Assembly: GCA_020744225.1 (NCBI GenBank)
Contig: JAGMWG010000003.1
Coordinates: forward strand, 1,860,001-1,924,000
Length of the DNA: 64,000 nucleotides
Direction: 5' to 3'
Origin: Paraphoma chrysanthemicola
Lineage: Eukaryota > Ascomycota > Dothideomycetes > Pleosporales > Phaeosphaeriaceae
Below are positions 1 through 12,142 of the stretch, in pieces. Each line of letters begins with the position of its first letter. Within the stretch, counting starts at the first letter, position 1. The notes beneath the pieces were generated by a model. That model was not told where the DNA came from. It worked only from the letters and a program-made list of their open reading frames with translations, and ran no database searches. Both the position numbers and the translations under genes were made by a program.

Positions 1-1669
1 TTTAAAGCTACTAAGCTACTACTACTACTTATAACGTTAAATACTAGGCTTTTAATAAGTATACTAAAAGAGTACTATTCTATCTTAAAATACATTTAAA
101 CTTATAGAAGCTTACTATAACTAAAGAGTAGATAATTATTTAATATATTCTTAATCTTAATTTATAAAGATTTATACTCTAGCTATATAAAGTAGTAGAT
201 ATAACTAATAAGATATTAAGTATATGTAGTAAAAAGCTTATTAGTAAAAACTAAGCTAAGTACTTTATAACGCGCTTAGCTAAGCTTAAGATAGCTTTTA
301 ATTAAGCTAAGAATAGATAGAGAATACTATAAAAAGACTTTATAGTTATTAGCGCGAAGTTTAAGCTAGTAGAGAAGACTAAAGCTAAGTATAGTATCTA
401 TAATAATAATATATATAACTTTAATAAGACTAGCTTTTAGATAAGTATAATTAAGTTTATAAAGATTATTATAGACGTAGAAAGACGTATAAGATCTAAT
501 CTAATCTAGCTAAGTAATTATAAGTAAGTAATAGTTATTTAGAGTATATATACTACTAGGTATATAATCTTACTCTTTATTATTTATAAGAGGTGTATTT
601 ATATCTTTATATAGTATAAGAAAGTTTTAATACTATATAATTAGAAGCTCTTAGTCTCTAAGAATAGCTAAATAAATAACGTACTTAGTCTAGAGTAGTT
701 AAAGTACTTTAACGCGTATATAAAAGTATATTAAGTAGAAAACTATAAGCTACTTATCTTAGACAGCTATAAAAGCTATCTTAACTAGAATTTTAAGAAC
801 TACTACTTTAAAAATAAGATTCTAACTCTTTATATACTTACTTATTTATTATATATTCTTTAGCTACTTAATATAGTTTACTTCTTACTACTAAAGCGTA
901 AGTACTTCTAGTGTATTAGAGACTTAGTACACTAACGTGTTTTTTATATTAATAAGAAAGACTTCTTCTTTTTTAACGTATTTATAGAGAATAACTACTA
1001 AAAGACTTTTAAGATAGTAAGGCTAGTCTCTTTAAACGTATAAGTAGTATTAAATTATCTTAAAGTGCGCCTACGTACTCTACTAGAACCTTTTCTTCTA
1101 GAAATACTATAGTAGTTAAAGACTTTAAGTAATATACATAAGTTTAAATCTTAATTAAAGCTTATATATAAGTCTTTTACTTAGTTACTAGTTATAGCCT
1201 AGACTAGCTTCTTCTAGCTTATAAAAAGAGCTAAACTTATACTACACTAAAATACTTTACTTACTATATATAATTATAAGCTTAAGAAGTAATTAGTAGT
1301 AATAACTAAGTAGAAATTGCGTAAAAGAAAGCGTCTCTAGATAAGTAGTACCTTAGAGTATAAAACTATAGTAGTATAAGTAGCTACTAAAGCGTTTATA
1401 GTATCTTAGTAATTAAAGAAAGCTTATAGTAGTAGTAATTAAGAACTAGTGTAACTAGCTATATAGTACTATAAAAACTATAGTAAAACTAGGTATAATG
1501 TATAAACATATAGAAAGAATATAAAAGTATCTTTTAAATTAGATACTAGTATAGTATATACTAGCTTCTTATTTAATAGTAATAAAATTAAAGATTTATA
1601 ATACGTATTAGTTATACTAAGAAAAAATAGTAGGTTTACTAGTGTAGTAAGTTTACTAGTAGAATACGT
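1..1669 (+). mobile_element. P1-A: Fot1/pogo-like DNA transposon, RIP-mutated, 5' end outside window
   Basis: This is a decayed cut-and-paste transposon. Conceptual translation, reading through many TAG/TAA codons, gives a pogo/Fot1-type DDE transposase: a first-aspartate block near 410 (aspartate now asparagine), a second near 750 (LLILDS) and a third near 870 (LLNIVYF, where the family has QPLD). A basic C-terminal tail near 1310-1330 (KRKRL) also fits. The 3' terminus at 1669 carries two subterminal copies of a TTTACTAGT-type repeat and is followed by a TA target duplication at 1670-1671. Alignment with P1-C suggests about 179 bp are missing left of base 1, for a full length near 1.85 kb. 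It sits inside P2-B. Base changes are C-to-T and G-to-A, as RIP makes them. No functional protein can come from it. Confidence 0.8.
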
Positions 1670-1836
1670 TATACTTACTTAGTAATAATACGCTTAATAA
1701 GAATACTTATTACTACGTACTTATAGTACTAATAAACCTAGTTTCTAACTATAAGTAATAATTACTTTTATTTATTAGTAATCTTAGTAGTCTTATAAAG
1801 TTATTTTATAGTAAGCTTACTCTCTAAGTAAGTAAG
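1670..1836 (-). mobile_element. P2-B, left fragment (pogo-class transposon split by Gypsy-1)
   Basis: This stretch is the reverse complement of the less mutated P2-A copy at about 25,564-25,730. It continues without a gap at 8952 on the other side of Gypsy-1. The left boundary is the TA where P1-A inserted, and the right boundary is the GTAAG target site (1832-1836) of Gypsy-1. It corresponds to the C-terminal part of the P2 transposase reading frame and is heavily RIP-mutated. Confidence 0.8.
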
Positions 1837-2347
1837 TATAAAGAGACCTAAAGTTAGAAGTAAGCTTTATATACTTAAGATTCTATAGTTAGTTCTTAGG
1901 AATAGAGTATTAGAGAGAGCTAGATAAGTTACTATAAGATAAATTAAGAGAATAATAATTAATAGTAGGAAGTTTGTACTAATATAGATAGAGAGAACTA
2001 TAAGTTAAGTATAAATAGTAACTAGTTATAGATTAAATACTAAGTTAAACATAATAAGCTATAAAAGCTTATTACCTATATCTATATACTTAAGGTATTC
2101 TATAAGTTCTAAGAGTTCTATAGTCTATAAGTATTATAGAATAGTCTAGAATTCTTAAGATAAGTTCTAGAAGTTCTAGGTACGTAAAATACTCTTAGTA
2201 TTCTAAGATCTATAAAATATATTACGTAACGCTTAGCTAGTATAAGGCTAAGTCTTTATTAGTAGCTCTATAGTTACGTATTTTATATAGAATACCTTTT
2301 ACTCTTAAAACTTACGCTCTACTTACTAATCTCTTTAGTTTATAATA
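1837..2347 (-). repeat. Gypsy-1 3' LTR
   Basis: 511-bp direct repeat of 8436-8946, alignable end to end with scattered C/T and G/A differences. It is the 3' LTR because the element reads on the minus strand. Confidence 0.88.
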
Positions 2348-5300
2348 CTATTCTCTTCTTCTCTTTAGCTCTTATTCTTATAAGCTAAACTAATAATATC
2401 TTATAGTACTAAGTACTATTATACCTATAGTAATTATATTAATTAAATTAGTATACTTCTAGTTATAGTTACTTATTTCTGTTATATAAAAGAAAATCTT
2501 TCTTATTATATTTTATTATTAGTAGATATATATAGAAATTATTATTATAAGAAGGTAACTTTGTATCTACTAGTAGATATTTCTTTACTAGATTTTTTAA
2601 GAATTAATTAAGAGTTTAAGAAGCTTAAGAAATAGAAAGATAAAGTAAAAGTATCTATTAATACTAATAAGTATACTATTAAGTAAGTAATAAAGTATCT
2701 TTAAGTTACTTAATTAAAATAAAAGAGATTACATAAGTAGTAGCGTTAGTTAAAATATAAGAAGTAGTAGATTTTTAATAAAGATTATCTTAATATAAAG
2801 AAGTTAGTAAAGTTAAAAGTATAAGAGCGTCTTAACTAAGAAATTACGTTAGTAAATTCTAAGGTGCCTACTAAGGCAGCTATTATAAATTAGTCTATAT
2901 TCTAGAAACTAGATATTACTAGTATTAGTAATACTGTATTAATTATTAGTAGTAGTATATAAGGTTAGTAACTAGAGTTCTATTTTATCTTCTTCTAGTA
3001 TTTCTTAATACGTTATTTATAGTTTTTAAAGTCAGTTTCTAGTTCTTATATATTCTCTATATTATTATATCTTAATTATTTAACTAGGTATTCTTATAGT
3101 TTAATTTACTTAGTGTCTTAGTAGTCTAGAATTTCTTTAACTTTAAATTTATTTTCTTTCTTAGTTACGTAGTAAAAGATTTACTATAGTAGTATATTAG
3201 AGTTAGCTAGTTCTAATAGTTTAATATAGAATCTTAGATATACTTTTTATATTCTTAAGTAAATCTAATATATATGTTACTAGGCTATTTTTCTTAAGAA
3301 CTAAAAATAGTCTAACTTTAACGTAATCTAGTCTCTTACTTAGTTACTTAGTTTATAAGTTTTTAGTAAGTAAGTATACTTTATCTCTCTTTTTTAGCTA
3401 AGAAGTAGTTTTTTACTTTTTATTAATATATAAGATGCTTTAGTATTATACCTTTTTTCTATAGTTTTGTATTTCTTTATATATTTTCTTAATTTCTTTT
3501 ACTATTTATAGTATAGCTTTAGTATTTAGACTAAGTAATATTCTTTTAAAGAGATATAGGTGTCTTCTATAATTAGTAAAGAATAGTATTCTTTTTGTTA
3601 ACTCTAATATTTTATTATTATACGCTAGTTATACTATAAGTAATAGTACTATCTAGTTATCTTATTTTAGAGTTAGGTAGGTTTATAGGTAGGTCTTAAG
3701 AGTTCTATTTATTCTTTTTATTTATCTATTAGTTTCTAGATAGTAAGCTATAGATAGCTTTCTTTAGATACTAATTACTTCTATAAGCGTAGTCTAATAA
3801 TTTAACGTAAATAGCTTATTCTAGTTACTTATAGTTATCTTTAGAATTCTGTAGTAGTAGATTACCTTATTATTAATAATATAGTCTAGTTATTTTACTG
3901 TATAATCTCTTCTAAAGAGTATTACTTTTATTACCTTAGTAAACCTATCTATAACTACTAGTATAGCATTATATATAATGTTAGTTATAAAGTCTTATAA
4001 CTCTAGTAGTTCTGTAATAAAGTTTATTAAGATATTAGTCTAGAGTTTATTTAGTATTTCTAGAGCTTGTATTTTTCTATATAGTGTATACGTACTATAC
4101 TTATTTTTCTAATAGTTAGCGTATTTTTTAATATAAGCGCTTATCTTATTCTTTATATTTTTAAAGCTATAGTTATACTATATTATTTTTATAGTACGTA
4201 ATACTTTTAAGTATTTATAGATTAGGTTATTATAGTAATTCTAAATAATAGCTTTTTATAGTTTCTCTAAAACTTTATAAGTAATTATTATAATATTGTT
4301 AACTTTAATTATAGTACTAAGAAATTTATCTTTATTAGTCTTAAGAATAGTACCTTTCTTAATTATTTTTATGCCTATAATGTTATATTATTAGCTTAGA
4401 GTTTCTACTCTTTTATTATCTTTTCTTAGAGTATATATAATCTTAAACTTATATTCTTTTAGTAATTCTAACTACTTAACTTATTATCTATTAAGTACTT
4501 TTGTTATTATAAAGTACTATAAGTTTTTATAGTCTATAAAGATCTTAAGCTTAGAGCTACTGTATAAGTAGATCTTCTAATGTTTAAGTACTTCTACTAT
4601 AGTAAGTAGTTCTTTATTATATATATTATATCTTTCTTCTACTCTACTAAATTTCTTAGAGTAGTATACTACTAGGTACTATTTCTTATTATATAGCTGT
4701 ATCTATATAGTGCGTATTATAAAGTTAGAGGTATCTATTTCTAACTAAAATAGTTTATTTAGCTTAAATACCTTAAGTACTAGTTCTTTAATATATACTT
4801 ACTTAAGTTATTTAAATACTTTTTATTATAATTTACTCTATCTCTATATTACTTCTTTTTATATAAGTTTTGTAAGTAGTATAGTAATTTAAGAGTAGTT
4901 CTTCATAAACGTTTTATTAAAGTTTATAAATTCTAAGAAGAACTATATATTCTTAACATTTCTTAGTACTACTTATTCTTTAATAGTTTAGATCTTTTCT
5001 TTACTAATCTATACTTTATAGATACTTACTATATATTCTAGAAAGTCTAGTTCTTTCTTATAGAAACTATATTTTAATAGTTTTAAGTACAAGTTATATT
5101 TATTAAAGTATTTAAGTACTATTTTAACATAAGTTTTATAGTTTTTCTTATTTTTTAAGGTATATAAGAATATTATTAAGGTAAGCTATAATAAATATAT
5201 TAAGATACTTTCTTAGTATATTATTAATTAGTATCTAAAAGATTATAAAAGTATTAGTTAATCTATATAATATAATATAGTATTTATAGTAGCTATATCT

Positions 5301-8300
5301 TAATTAGAATACTATCTTCTATTCTTCTTCTTTCTTAATTCTAACTTAGTAGTACTTATTATATAAGTCTAGTAATATAAATATTTTAGCTTTTAAGAGT
5401 TAGTCTTATAGCTCTAAGATATTTAGTAATAAATATTTATTCTTTTGTATTATTACGTTTAGTTTATAGTAATTAATGCATAATTATAAGCTTCTATCTT
5501 TCTTTAGTATAAATAAGATAGAAAATTCTACTAGTAATTCTAATTTATAAATATATTCTTTAGCTAGATTTTTATTAATATATTCTCTTACTACTTTTAC
5601 TTAGAGTTCTAATAGTTTATATATTAGTAAGAAGAGCAGTTCTTTACTCTCTTCTAGATTAATCTTATAATTCTATAGTTTATATTCTAGTAGTACTACT
5701 TAGTCTATAAGTTTTTTAAATATATATCTCTATTAATAGTAGATCTTTAGAATTAGTAAAAGAACGTCTTCTTTCTTTATAACTTATGTAGCTTTTTTTA
5801 TTTTATCTATTAAGCTAACTACTCTATTTTTCTAGTAGTGCGTCTTATTTAGAGTAATCTTATTTATTATTTTCTCTTCTATTACTAGACTCTACTTATA
5901 TATAAGCTAAAGTCTATATATAGCTATATGTCTATTAAAGAATAGTATATTATTTACCTAATCTATTCTAAAGTTTACATTCTTTAACTAGAGAAGTTCT
6001 AATATAACGTCTTTACTAGCTAAGCTTAGAACGTCTAAAGTTATCTTTATCTAGTATCTATTAATATAGATGTTAGTTGTTATCTTATATATAATAACTA
6101 ACTATTCTAGTATTATTTCTCTAGTAGCTACCTAGATATAATATAGATTTTCTTTTACTGTAGTCTTAAGACTAGCTTATTTAACTGCGTCTAGAGATAT
6201 ATAGTTATCTATAGATTCTAAATCTATTAATACTTTTACCTTTACTCTCTTAATCTTTATTAAGAGCTTATTAAGTAGTACTAAGTTAATATTATTATAT
6301 TTCTACTTATAGGTTAACTTAGTTCTAAAAAAGACTTCTTACTTATAAATCTATTTATAACTTTATTATCTTAGTATTTATAGTAGTCTTTGTTTAAGTA
6401 TAGTTACTATATCTTATTAAGATATTCTCTACTAACTATTAGAATTTAGAGTATTTATTTACTCTCTAATTCTCTACTAAAAAAGTTATTATTATTTATT
6501 TATTCTAAAGGTAGAACTTATATATATTCTTAGAGTAATTAAACTATTACTACTTATATTTAGATTTTCTAGTTAGAAACTATTCTATTATCTCTTTATC
6601 GTTATAGTACACTATATACTAGTTATATATATAAGCTATATAGCTTATATTAGTATAGAGTAAGTTTCTTAAATTTATAAAATATAATAGTCTTAGAGTA
6701 ATAATAACGTTATTAGAGTTATTATTAATCTTCTTAGCTTCTTTATATACTTTATATTCTTTAGTTACTTAGTCTTCTTCTTTTAATCTCTACTTAAGTT
6801 AGTTACTACGTTAGAAGTATTTTTTTTTTCTCTTACCTCTTAGAGGTACGTAGTTATAAGATATATTATAGTTCTTATCTTACTATACTAGTAGTACTTA
6901 ACTATTATTAGCTATTTTTACTTAATTTAGTAATTGTTTTATAGCTTTATAGTACTAGTCTAGAAAAGCTCTTTCTTTAGCTTCTTTCTTTATTTCTCTA
7001 ATAATATTAGAAAGTTATAGAAAGCTTTTCTAGATTTATTAGCTATTTTTTATTATAAATTCTGTAAATTTATTACTTTTTAGGTTAAGTTAAAAGAATT
7101 ATTTTCTTAGTTTTATATCTTACTTATATTTCTAGTTATACCTATATATTTTATTATTTTCTTATATATATATAGATATTATGTATCTATCTCTTAGCTA
7201 TACTAGAGTAGTATTTTTACATTTTAGTATTAGGCTTTTAAGTAGAGTATATATAAGCTAGTTTACTATATTCTAGTAGTAGAGTAGTAATTCTAGTACT
7301 AGAGTTACAGCGTTATTCTATATTATTTTAACTTTTATTCTAGAGTATAGTATAAGAGTATAAGTAATTATTAATTCTTAGCTATAGCTATTCTTAAGAT
7401 CGATACAAGAGAATTTAATTATAGTTTCTTTCTTACTATTTAGAGTAGAGAAGTCTAGTTTTATGTTAGAGTTAGATATTACATTCTATTCTACCTTAGT
7501 TTTCTTATTTTAGTTATATTAGAATATATTAATTATCTTAACAACCTTATTCTTTATCTAGTAGTTCTTTACTAGATATTCTAGTTTACTATAGTTATAA
7601 TAAGTTTTTATTTCTTTTATACTAGTCTTATATTTACCTTATATAGGTTTCTTATAACTCTTATAGAGCTTATTATACTTAATAGTATTAATGTCTATAG
7701 ACTCTACTTCTTTAGATCTATAGTATTTTAGTATCTTCTTAAAGTAGAATTATTTCTTAGGCTTATAGTTCCTAGGTTTATAAAACTACTTATATTTACT
7801 CTATTAGCGCGTTAAGGTAAAGGTGTTAGTCTCTAGTTCTAATTTAAGTAGCTTATTATTAATTTTTATAGCTTTCTTAATTAGGTTATCTAAACTAGTA
7901 ATAATAGCTGTACTTTATATAAGTTCTTTATAAATACTAAACTTAAGGTCTTATTAGAATATTTGTATAAAAGCTTTATTATTCTATTCTATATATTTAG
8001 AGTATTATTAGAATAGGTTAGTATAGTCTTCTACAAACTAGGTCTATTAAAAGTATTAGATTTTACTTTCTATAATAGTTAGCTTCTTAGTAATAGAGAA
8101 TACTTTTCTAAGAGCTTTTTTAAACTTGTTATAGTCTTTAATAATCTAGGTATTAGCTAAGTCTTATACGCTACTATTAAAGTATTATTTAAGTTTTAGA
8201 GTTACTTAATTAAGTACCTTTTCTTTTATAGTAGTAACTATATTAGTAACCTTATTTACTTTATTAATTATATTATAGAAGTAGAAGTAAAGGTCTTATT

Positions 8301-8435
8301 ACATAATCTATAATTTAAGTATAGTCTAATCTCTATAGAAGTTATTAGAAATTTATCTTTTAGTAGTAGTCTTACTAGCTATAATAAAGGTTAAAGTATC
8401 TATTTCTATATTACTTATCTTAAAGGTATTTAAAG

Positions 8436-8946
8436 TATAAAAAGACTTAAAGTTAGAAGTAGACTTTATATACTTAAGGTTCTATAGTTAGTTCTTAGAA
8501 ATAAAGTATTAAGAAGAGCTAGATAAGTTACTATAAGATAAATTAAGAGAATAATAATTAATAGTAAGAGGTTTACACTAATATAGATAGAGAAGACTAT
8601 AAGTTAAGTATAAATAATAACTAGTTATAGATTAAATACTAAGTTAAACATAATAAGCTATAAAAGCTTATTACCTATATCTATATACTTAAGGTATTCT
8701 ATAAGTTCTAAGAGTTCTATAGTCTATAGGTATTATAGAATAGTTTAGAATTCTTAGAATAAGTTTTAGAAGTTCTAGACACGTAAGATACTTTTAGTAT
8801 TCTAGAATCTATAAAACGCGTTACGTAACGCTTAGCTAGTATAAAGCTAAGTCTTTGTTAGTAGCCTTGTAGTTGTGTATTCTATATAGAATACCTTCTA
8901 CTCTTAAAACTTATACTCTGTCTACTAATTCCTCTAGTCTGTAATA
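8436..8946 (-). repeat. Gypsy-1 5' LTR
   Basis: 511-bp partner of the LTR at 1837-2347. It is followed by the GTAAG target duplication (8947-8951), after which P2-B resumes. Confidence 0.88.
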
Positions 8947-8951
8947 GTAAG

Positions 8952-10835
8952 ATTATTTACTTTACGCTATTATACTATCTAGTGTGTATCTTAGGAGTAT
9001 ATAGAACTACTCTTAGTCTCTAAAGCTTACTTTTTACAACGTTAGCGCTTATCTTTAGTATTTTAAGCTACCTTTATTTAACTAAGATTATACTTAAAGC
9101 TCTTAGCTATATAGGTAAGTACTAAGGTACTATATAGATACTTAATAATAAAGAATACTATATTAGTAAAAAGATACTTATAAAGTATAGTATTAATAAA
9201 GAGAGCTTAGAGCTAAATTTAGTAGACTATTTTTAGTATATAAAATACTATATTACTAGATAGTAGATTCTCTAGTTCTAGAGTTATATTACGTAGTAGT
9301 AGCTAACGTATAAGCTATACTATCTTAAGATTAATTTTAATATAATAAAAGCTTTAGATAAAAGACTTTATAAGTAAGAAGCTAAGCTTTAGAGGTAATA
9401 AGGCTACTATTAGAGTAGTAGATTATACTATTATAAGTTAAAGTGTAGAAGATTACTTCTTAGTGCTAGAGTTATAATCTTTCTATTATTTTAATTAATT
9501 AAGTATAATACTAGATACTTAAGAAGTAATATCTATACGTCTCTAGCTACTTAGAATAGTAGTATAAGTAAAAGTTTAATATTAGATTTCTACTATAGTT
9601 ACTAGAAAGTTAGCTTTACTTATATCTTTAGACTTAGTATAAGTAGCTTAGTTAAAGTAGTACTTATAGTACTATTTAAGTAGCTAGAAATAGTCTATAT
9701 TAAGTAGCTAGAGTAGATAAGTTATATAAGATAGTAATACTTATAGTATAATATTATTATTCTCTATAAACTTAGTAAACTTTATTATCTTATATAAGCT
9801 GTACTTATCTACTAATAGTAGCTACTATCTATTTATACTCTTATTCTTTATTATCTTATTAAAGTACTTAATCTACTCTAGTATAAGAAAGTTATTAGTA
9901 TAGCTACTATTACTAATATAGATAAGATAATTATTAGAGAGATTAGTAATCTAGTACTTTATAATTATTACAGCTTTAATAATAATTATAAGTAGAATAA
10001 TCTAGCTAGTAGTACTTACGTACTTAATAAGAGTAATAAGCTCGTAATTATTAGTAGATAGAATAAAGATCTTACGTCTAAACTTACTATACACGTACTA
10101 GTTAGTTATAACTCTAATTCTATAGCTAGTCTTATCTATATTATATATATTCTCTAAGAGTATTCTAAGCTTCTTTATATACTTTTCTAGCTAATTATAC
10201 TAGCTTTAGAGAGTCTTAGACTCTTACGTAAGCTTACGCTAGATCTTTATTAGCTTTACTTTAATACGCCTATATTTTAAGTAGTACTAAAGCTACTAGT
10301 ATACTTAGTACTTTCTAAGTTATAGATAAGCCTTATCTAATCTAGTATAAGATTCTACTAAGATAGTATTAGCTTATTACTTAATAAGTTCTTAATAGAT
10401 ACTATAACTAATTACGTTAATAGTATTTATATATTACTTAAGTATAAGATTTTACTTCTCTAATAGAAGTATATTAAGTAGATAGTAATTACTATAAGTA
10501 TAGCTACCTTTATATATATAATAAAGGTAATAATATAGAAGATTATAGACGTAGACATAACTTTTAAGATCTAAGTTAGTATACTAGTGTAGCTTTACAA
10601 TATACTCTTTTAATACTAATATATCTATAGTATATAAGAAGATTTTAGAAGCTTTTAGAGCTATATTTAAAATAATTTAGCTATTTTAGATTTATTATTA
10701 TAGTATATTATAGTAGAGTTATATTATCTTAAAGTTATTTAATTATACTAAGCTAATAATTTATAATAAGGTAATAGACTTATACTTCGCATAAGCTTCT
10801 AAATAGAAATTTTAAAGAAACTATAAGAGCCTAAG
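8952..10835 (-). mobile_element. P2-B, right fragment (pogo-class transposon, heavily RIPed)
   Basis: This is the reverse complement of P2-A from 23,680 to about 25,563, including the terminal inverted repeat at 10,735-10,835. The element ends with CTAAG at 10,835, and a TA target duplication follows at 10,836-10,837. It lies inside P1-B. Its transposase frame is far more degraded than that of P2-A: nearly every CpA has become TpA. Together with 1670-1836 it represents all of the element except about 594 bp expected to the left of the window. Confidence 0.82.
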
Positions 10836-10837
10836 TA

Positions 10838-11711
10838 CTAGTATTTAATTTAGAGAATACTTTTATATTCTTCTTATATATTTACGTATTATATCTAGTT
10901 CTACTATAGTTACTATAGCACTATATAGCTAGTTATACTAGTTTTTAATTACTACTACTATAAGCTTTCTTTAAATATTATACTAGTAAAAATAGTACTT
11001 AAACTACTTATAATACTTTCTAACTATACTCTAAAGTACTACTTATCTAGAAACGCGTTCTTTTACGTATTTTCTACTTTATAATTACTACTAATTACTT
11101 TTTAAGCTTATAGATATAAGTATATTAAAGCGTATTTTTATATAGTATAAGCTTACTACCTTTTATAAGCTAAGAAAAGCTAGCTTAGACTATAATAAGT
11201 AAATAAGTAAAAGACTTACGTATAAGCTTTAATTAAGATCTAAACTTATAAGTATTACTTAGAGTCTTTAACTACTATAGCGTCTCTAAGAGAAGAAGTT
11301 CTAGTAAAGTATATAACTATACTTTAAAGTAATCTAATACTATGTATATATTTAGAAAGACTAGCTCTACTACTTTAAAGACTTTTTAAGTTATTCTCTA
11401 TAAATATATTTAAAAATACGTTTTTGAAGACTAGTAGAAAGTCTTTCTTATTAATATAAAAGATGTATTAGTATACTAAGTCTATAATATACTAGAAGTA
11501 CTTATACTTTAGTAGTAAAAAATAAACTATATTAAGTAGCTAGAGAATATATAATAAATTAAAGAGTATATAAAGAGTTAGAATCTTATTTTTAAGATAG
11601 TAGTTCTTAAAATCTTAGTTAAAATAGCTCTTATACTTATTAAAAATAAGTAGTTTATATATTTCTACTTAATATACTTTTAGATATATATATTAAAGTA
11701 CTCTAACTACT
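10838..11711 (-). mobile_element. P1-B, left part (Fot1/pogo-like transposon split by Gypsy-2 and P2-B)
   Basis: This is the reverse complement of P1-A from about position 700 to 1551. The left edge is the TA used by P2-B and the right edge is the CTACT target site (11,707-11,711) of Gypsy-2. The element resumes at 18,457. It is the oldest traceable layer of the nest. Confidence 0.8.
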
Positions 11712-12142
11712 TATTAAGATAGTAGCTTATAGAGACTAGAGTAGACTAGTTAATATATAAAAGGCTCTAGAGTTTATTTAAAGAGAATAAGCGTAGAGTA
11801 AGAGAGTAGGCTTAAGTAGTCTAGAGTAGATTATCTATTTTAGAATATTAAGTTAAATATAAAGAGAGATAGACTCTTCTTATATATATCTATATACTAT
11901 AGTTTCTTATAGTATTTACTATAAGAAGTATAAAGTATAGAATTCTCTTATAGTATTATATATAAAAAGAGTACTAAGACTACTTCTTATATATAAGCTT
12001 ACAAGAAGGTTATATAGTCTAACCTTACGTATAGAGTAGTATTATCTATTAGTTCTCTAAGATTAGTCTAAGTATAACTATATAGTATTATTATCTCTTA
12101 TTTCTTTAACTTTATTATCTCTCTCTTATAAGATTTATAATA
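11712..12142 (-). repeat. Gypsy-2 3' LTR
   Basis: 431-bp direct repeat of 18,021-18,451. It begins TATTAAG and ends TATAATA (TG...CA changed to TA...TA). Confidence 0.88.

Larger units (their letters stand above)
1837..8946 (-). mobile_element. Gypsy-1: full-length chromodomain Gypsy LTR retrotransposon, RIP-inactivated
   Basis: This complete 7,110-bp Ty3/Gypsy element is in minus orientation. Two 511-bp LTRs (1837-2347 and 8436-8946) flank it, and the 5-bp target duplication GTAAG sits at 1832-1836 and 8947-8951. On the minus strand a reverse-transcriptase block is recognisable at about 5330-5400 (KIFILLDL, family pattern F.KLDLR..Y). A chromodomain closes the integrase at about 3030-3145 (EILDY..TK and EYLVK.L), which makes it a chromovirus. 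Gag lies toward the right LTR. LTR ends read TA...TA where TG...CA is expected, as RIP would change them. The 2348-3000 segment between chromodomain and left LTR holds no recognisable domain. Every frame is full of stops, so the element is dead. Confidence 0.88.

Noticed and set aside
2580..2960. Possible extra plus-strand gene inside Gypsy-1 next to its 3' LTR
   Set aside because: Reads as basic, stop-riddled sequence with no family resemblance; more likely non-coding 3' region of the element.
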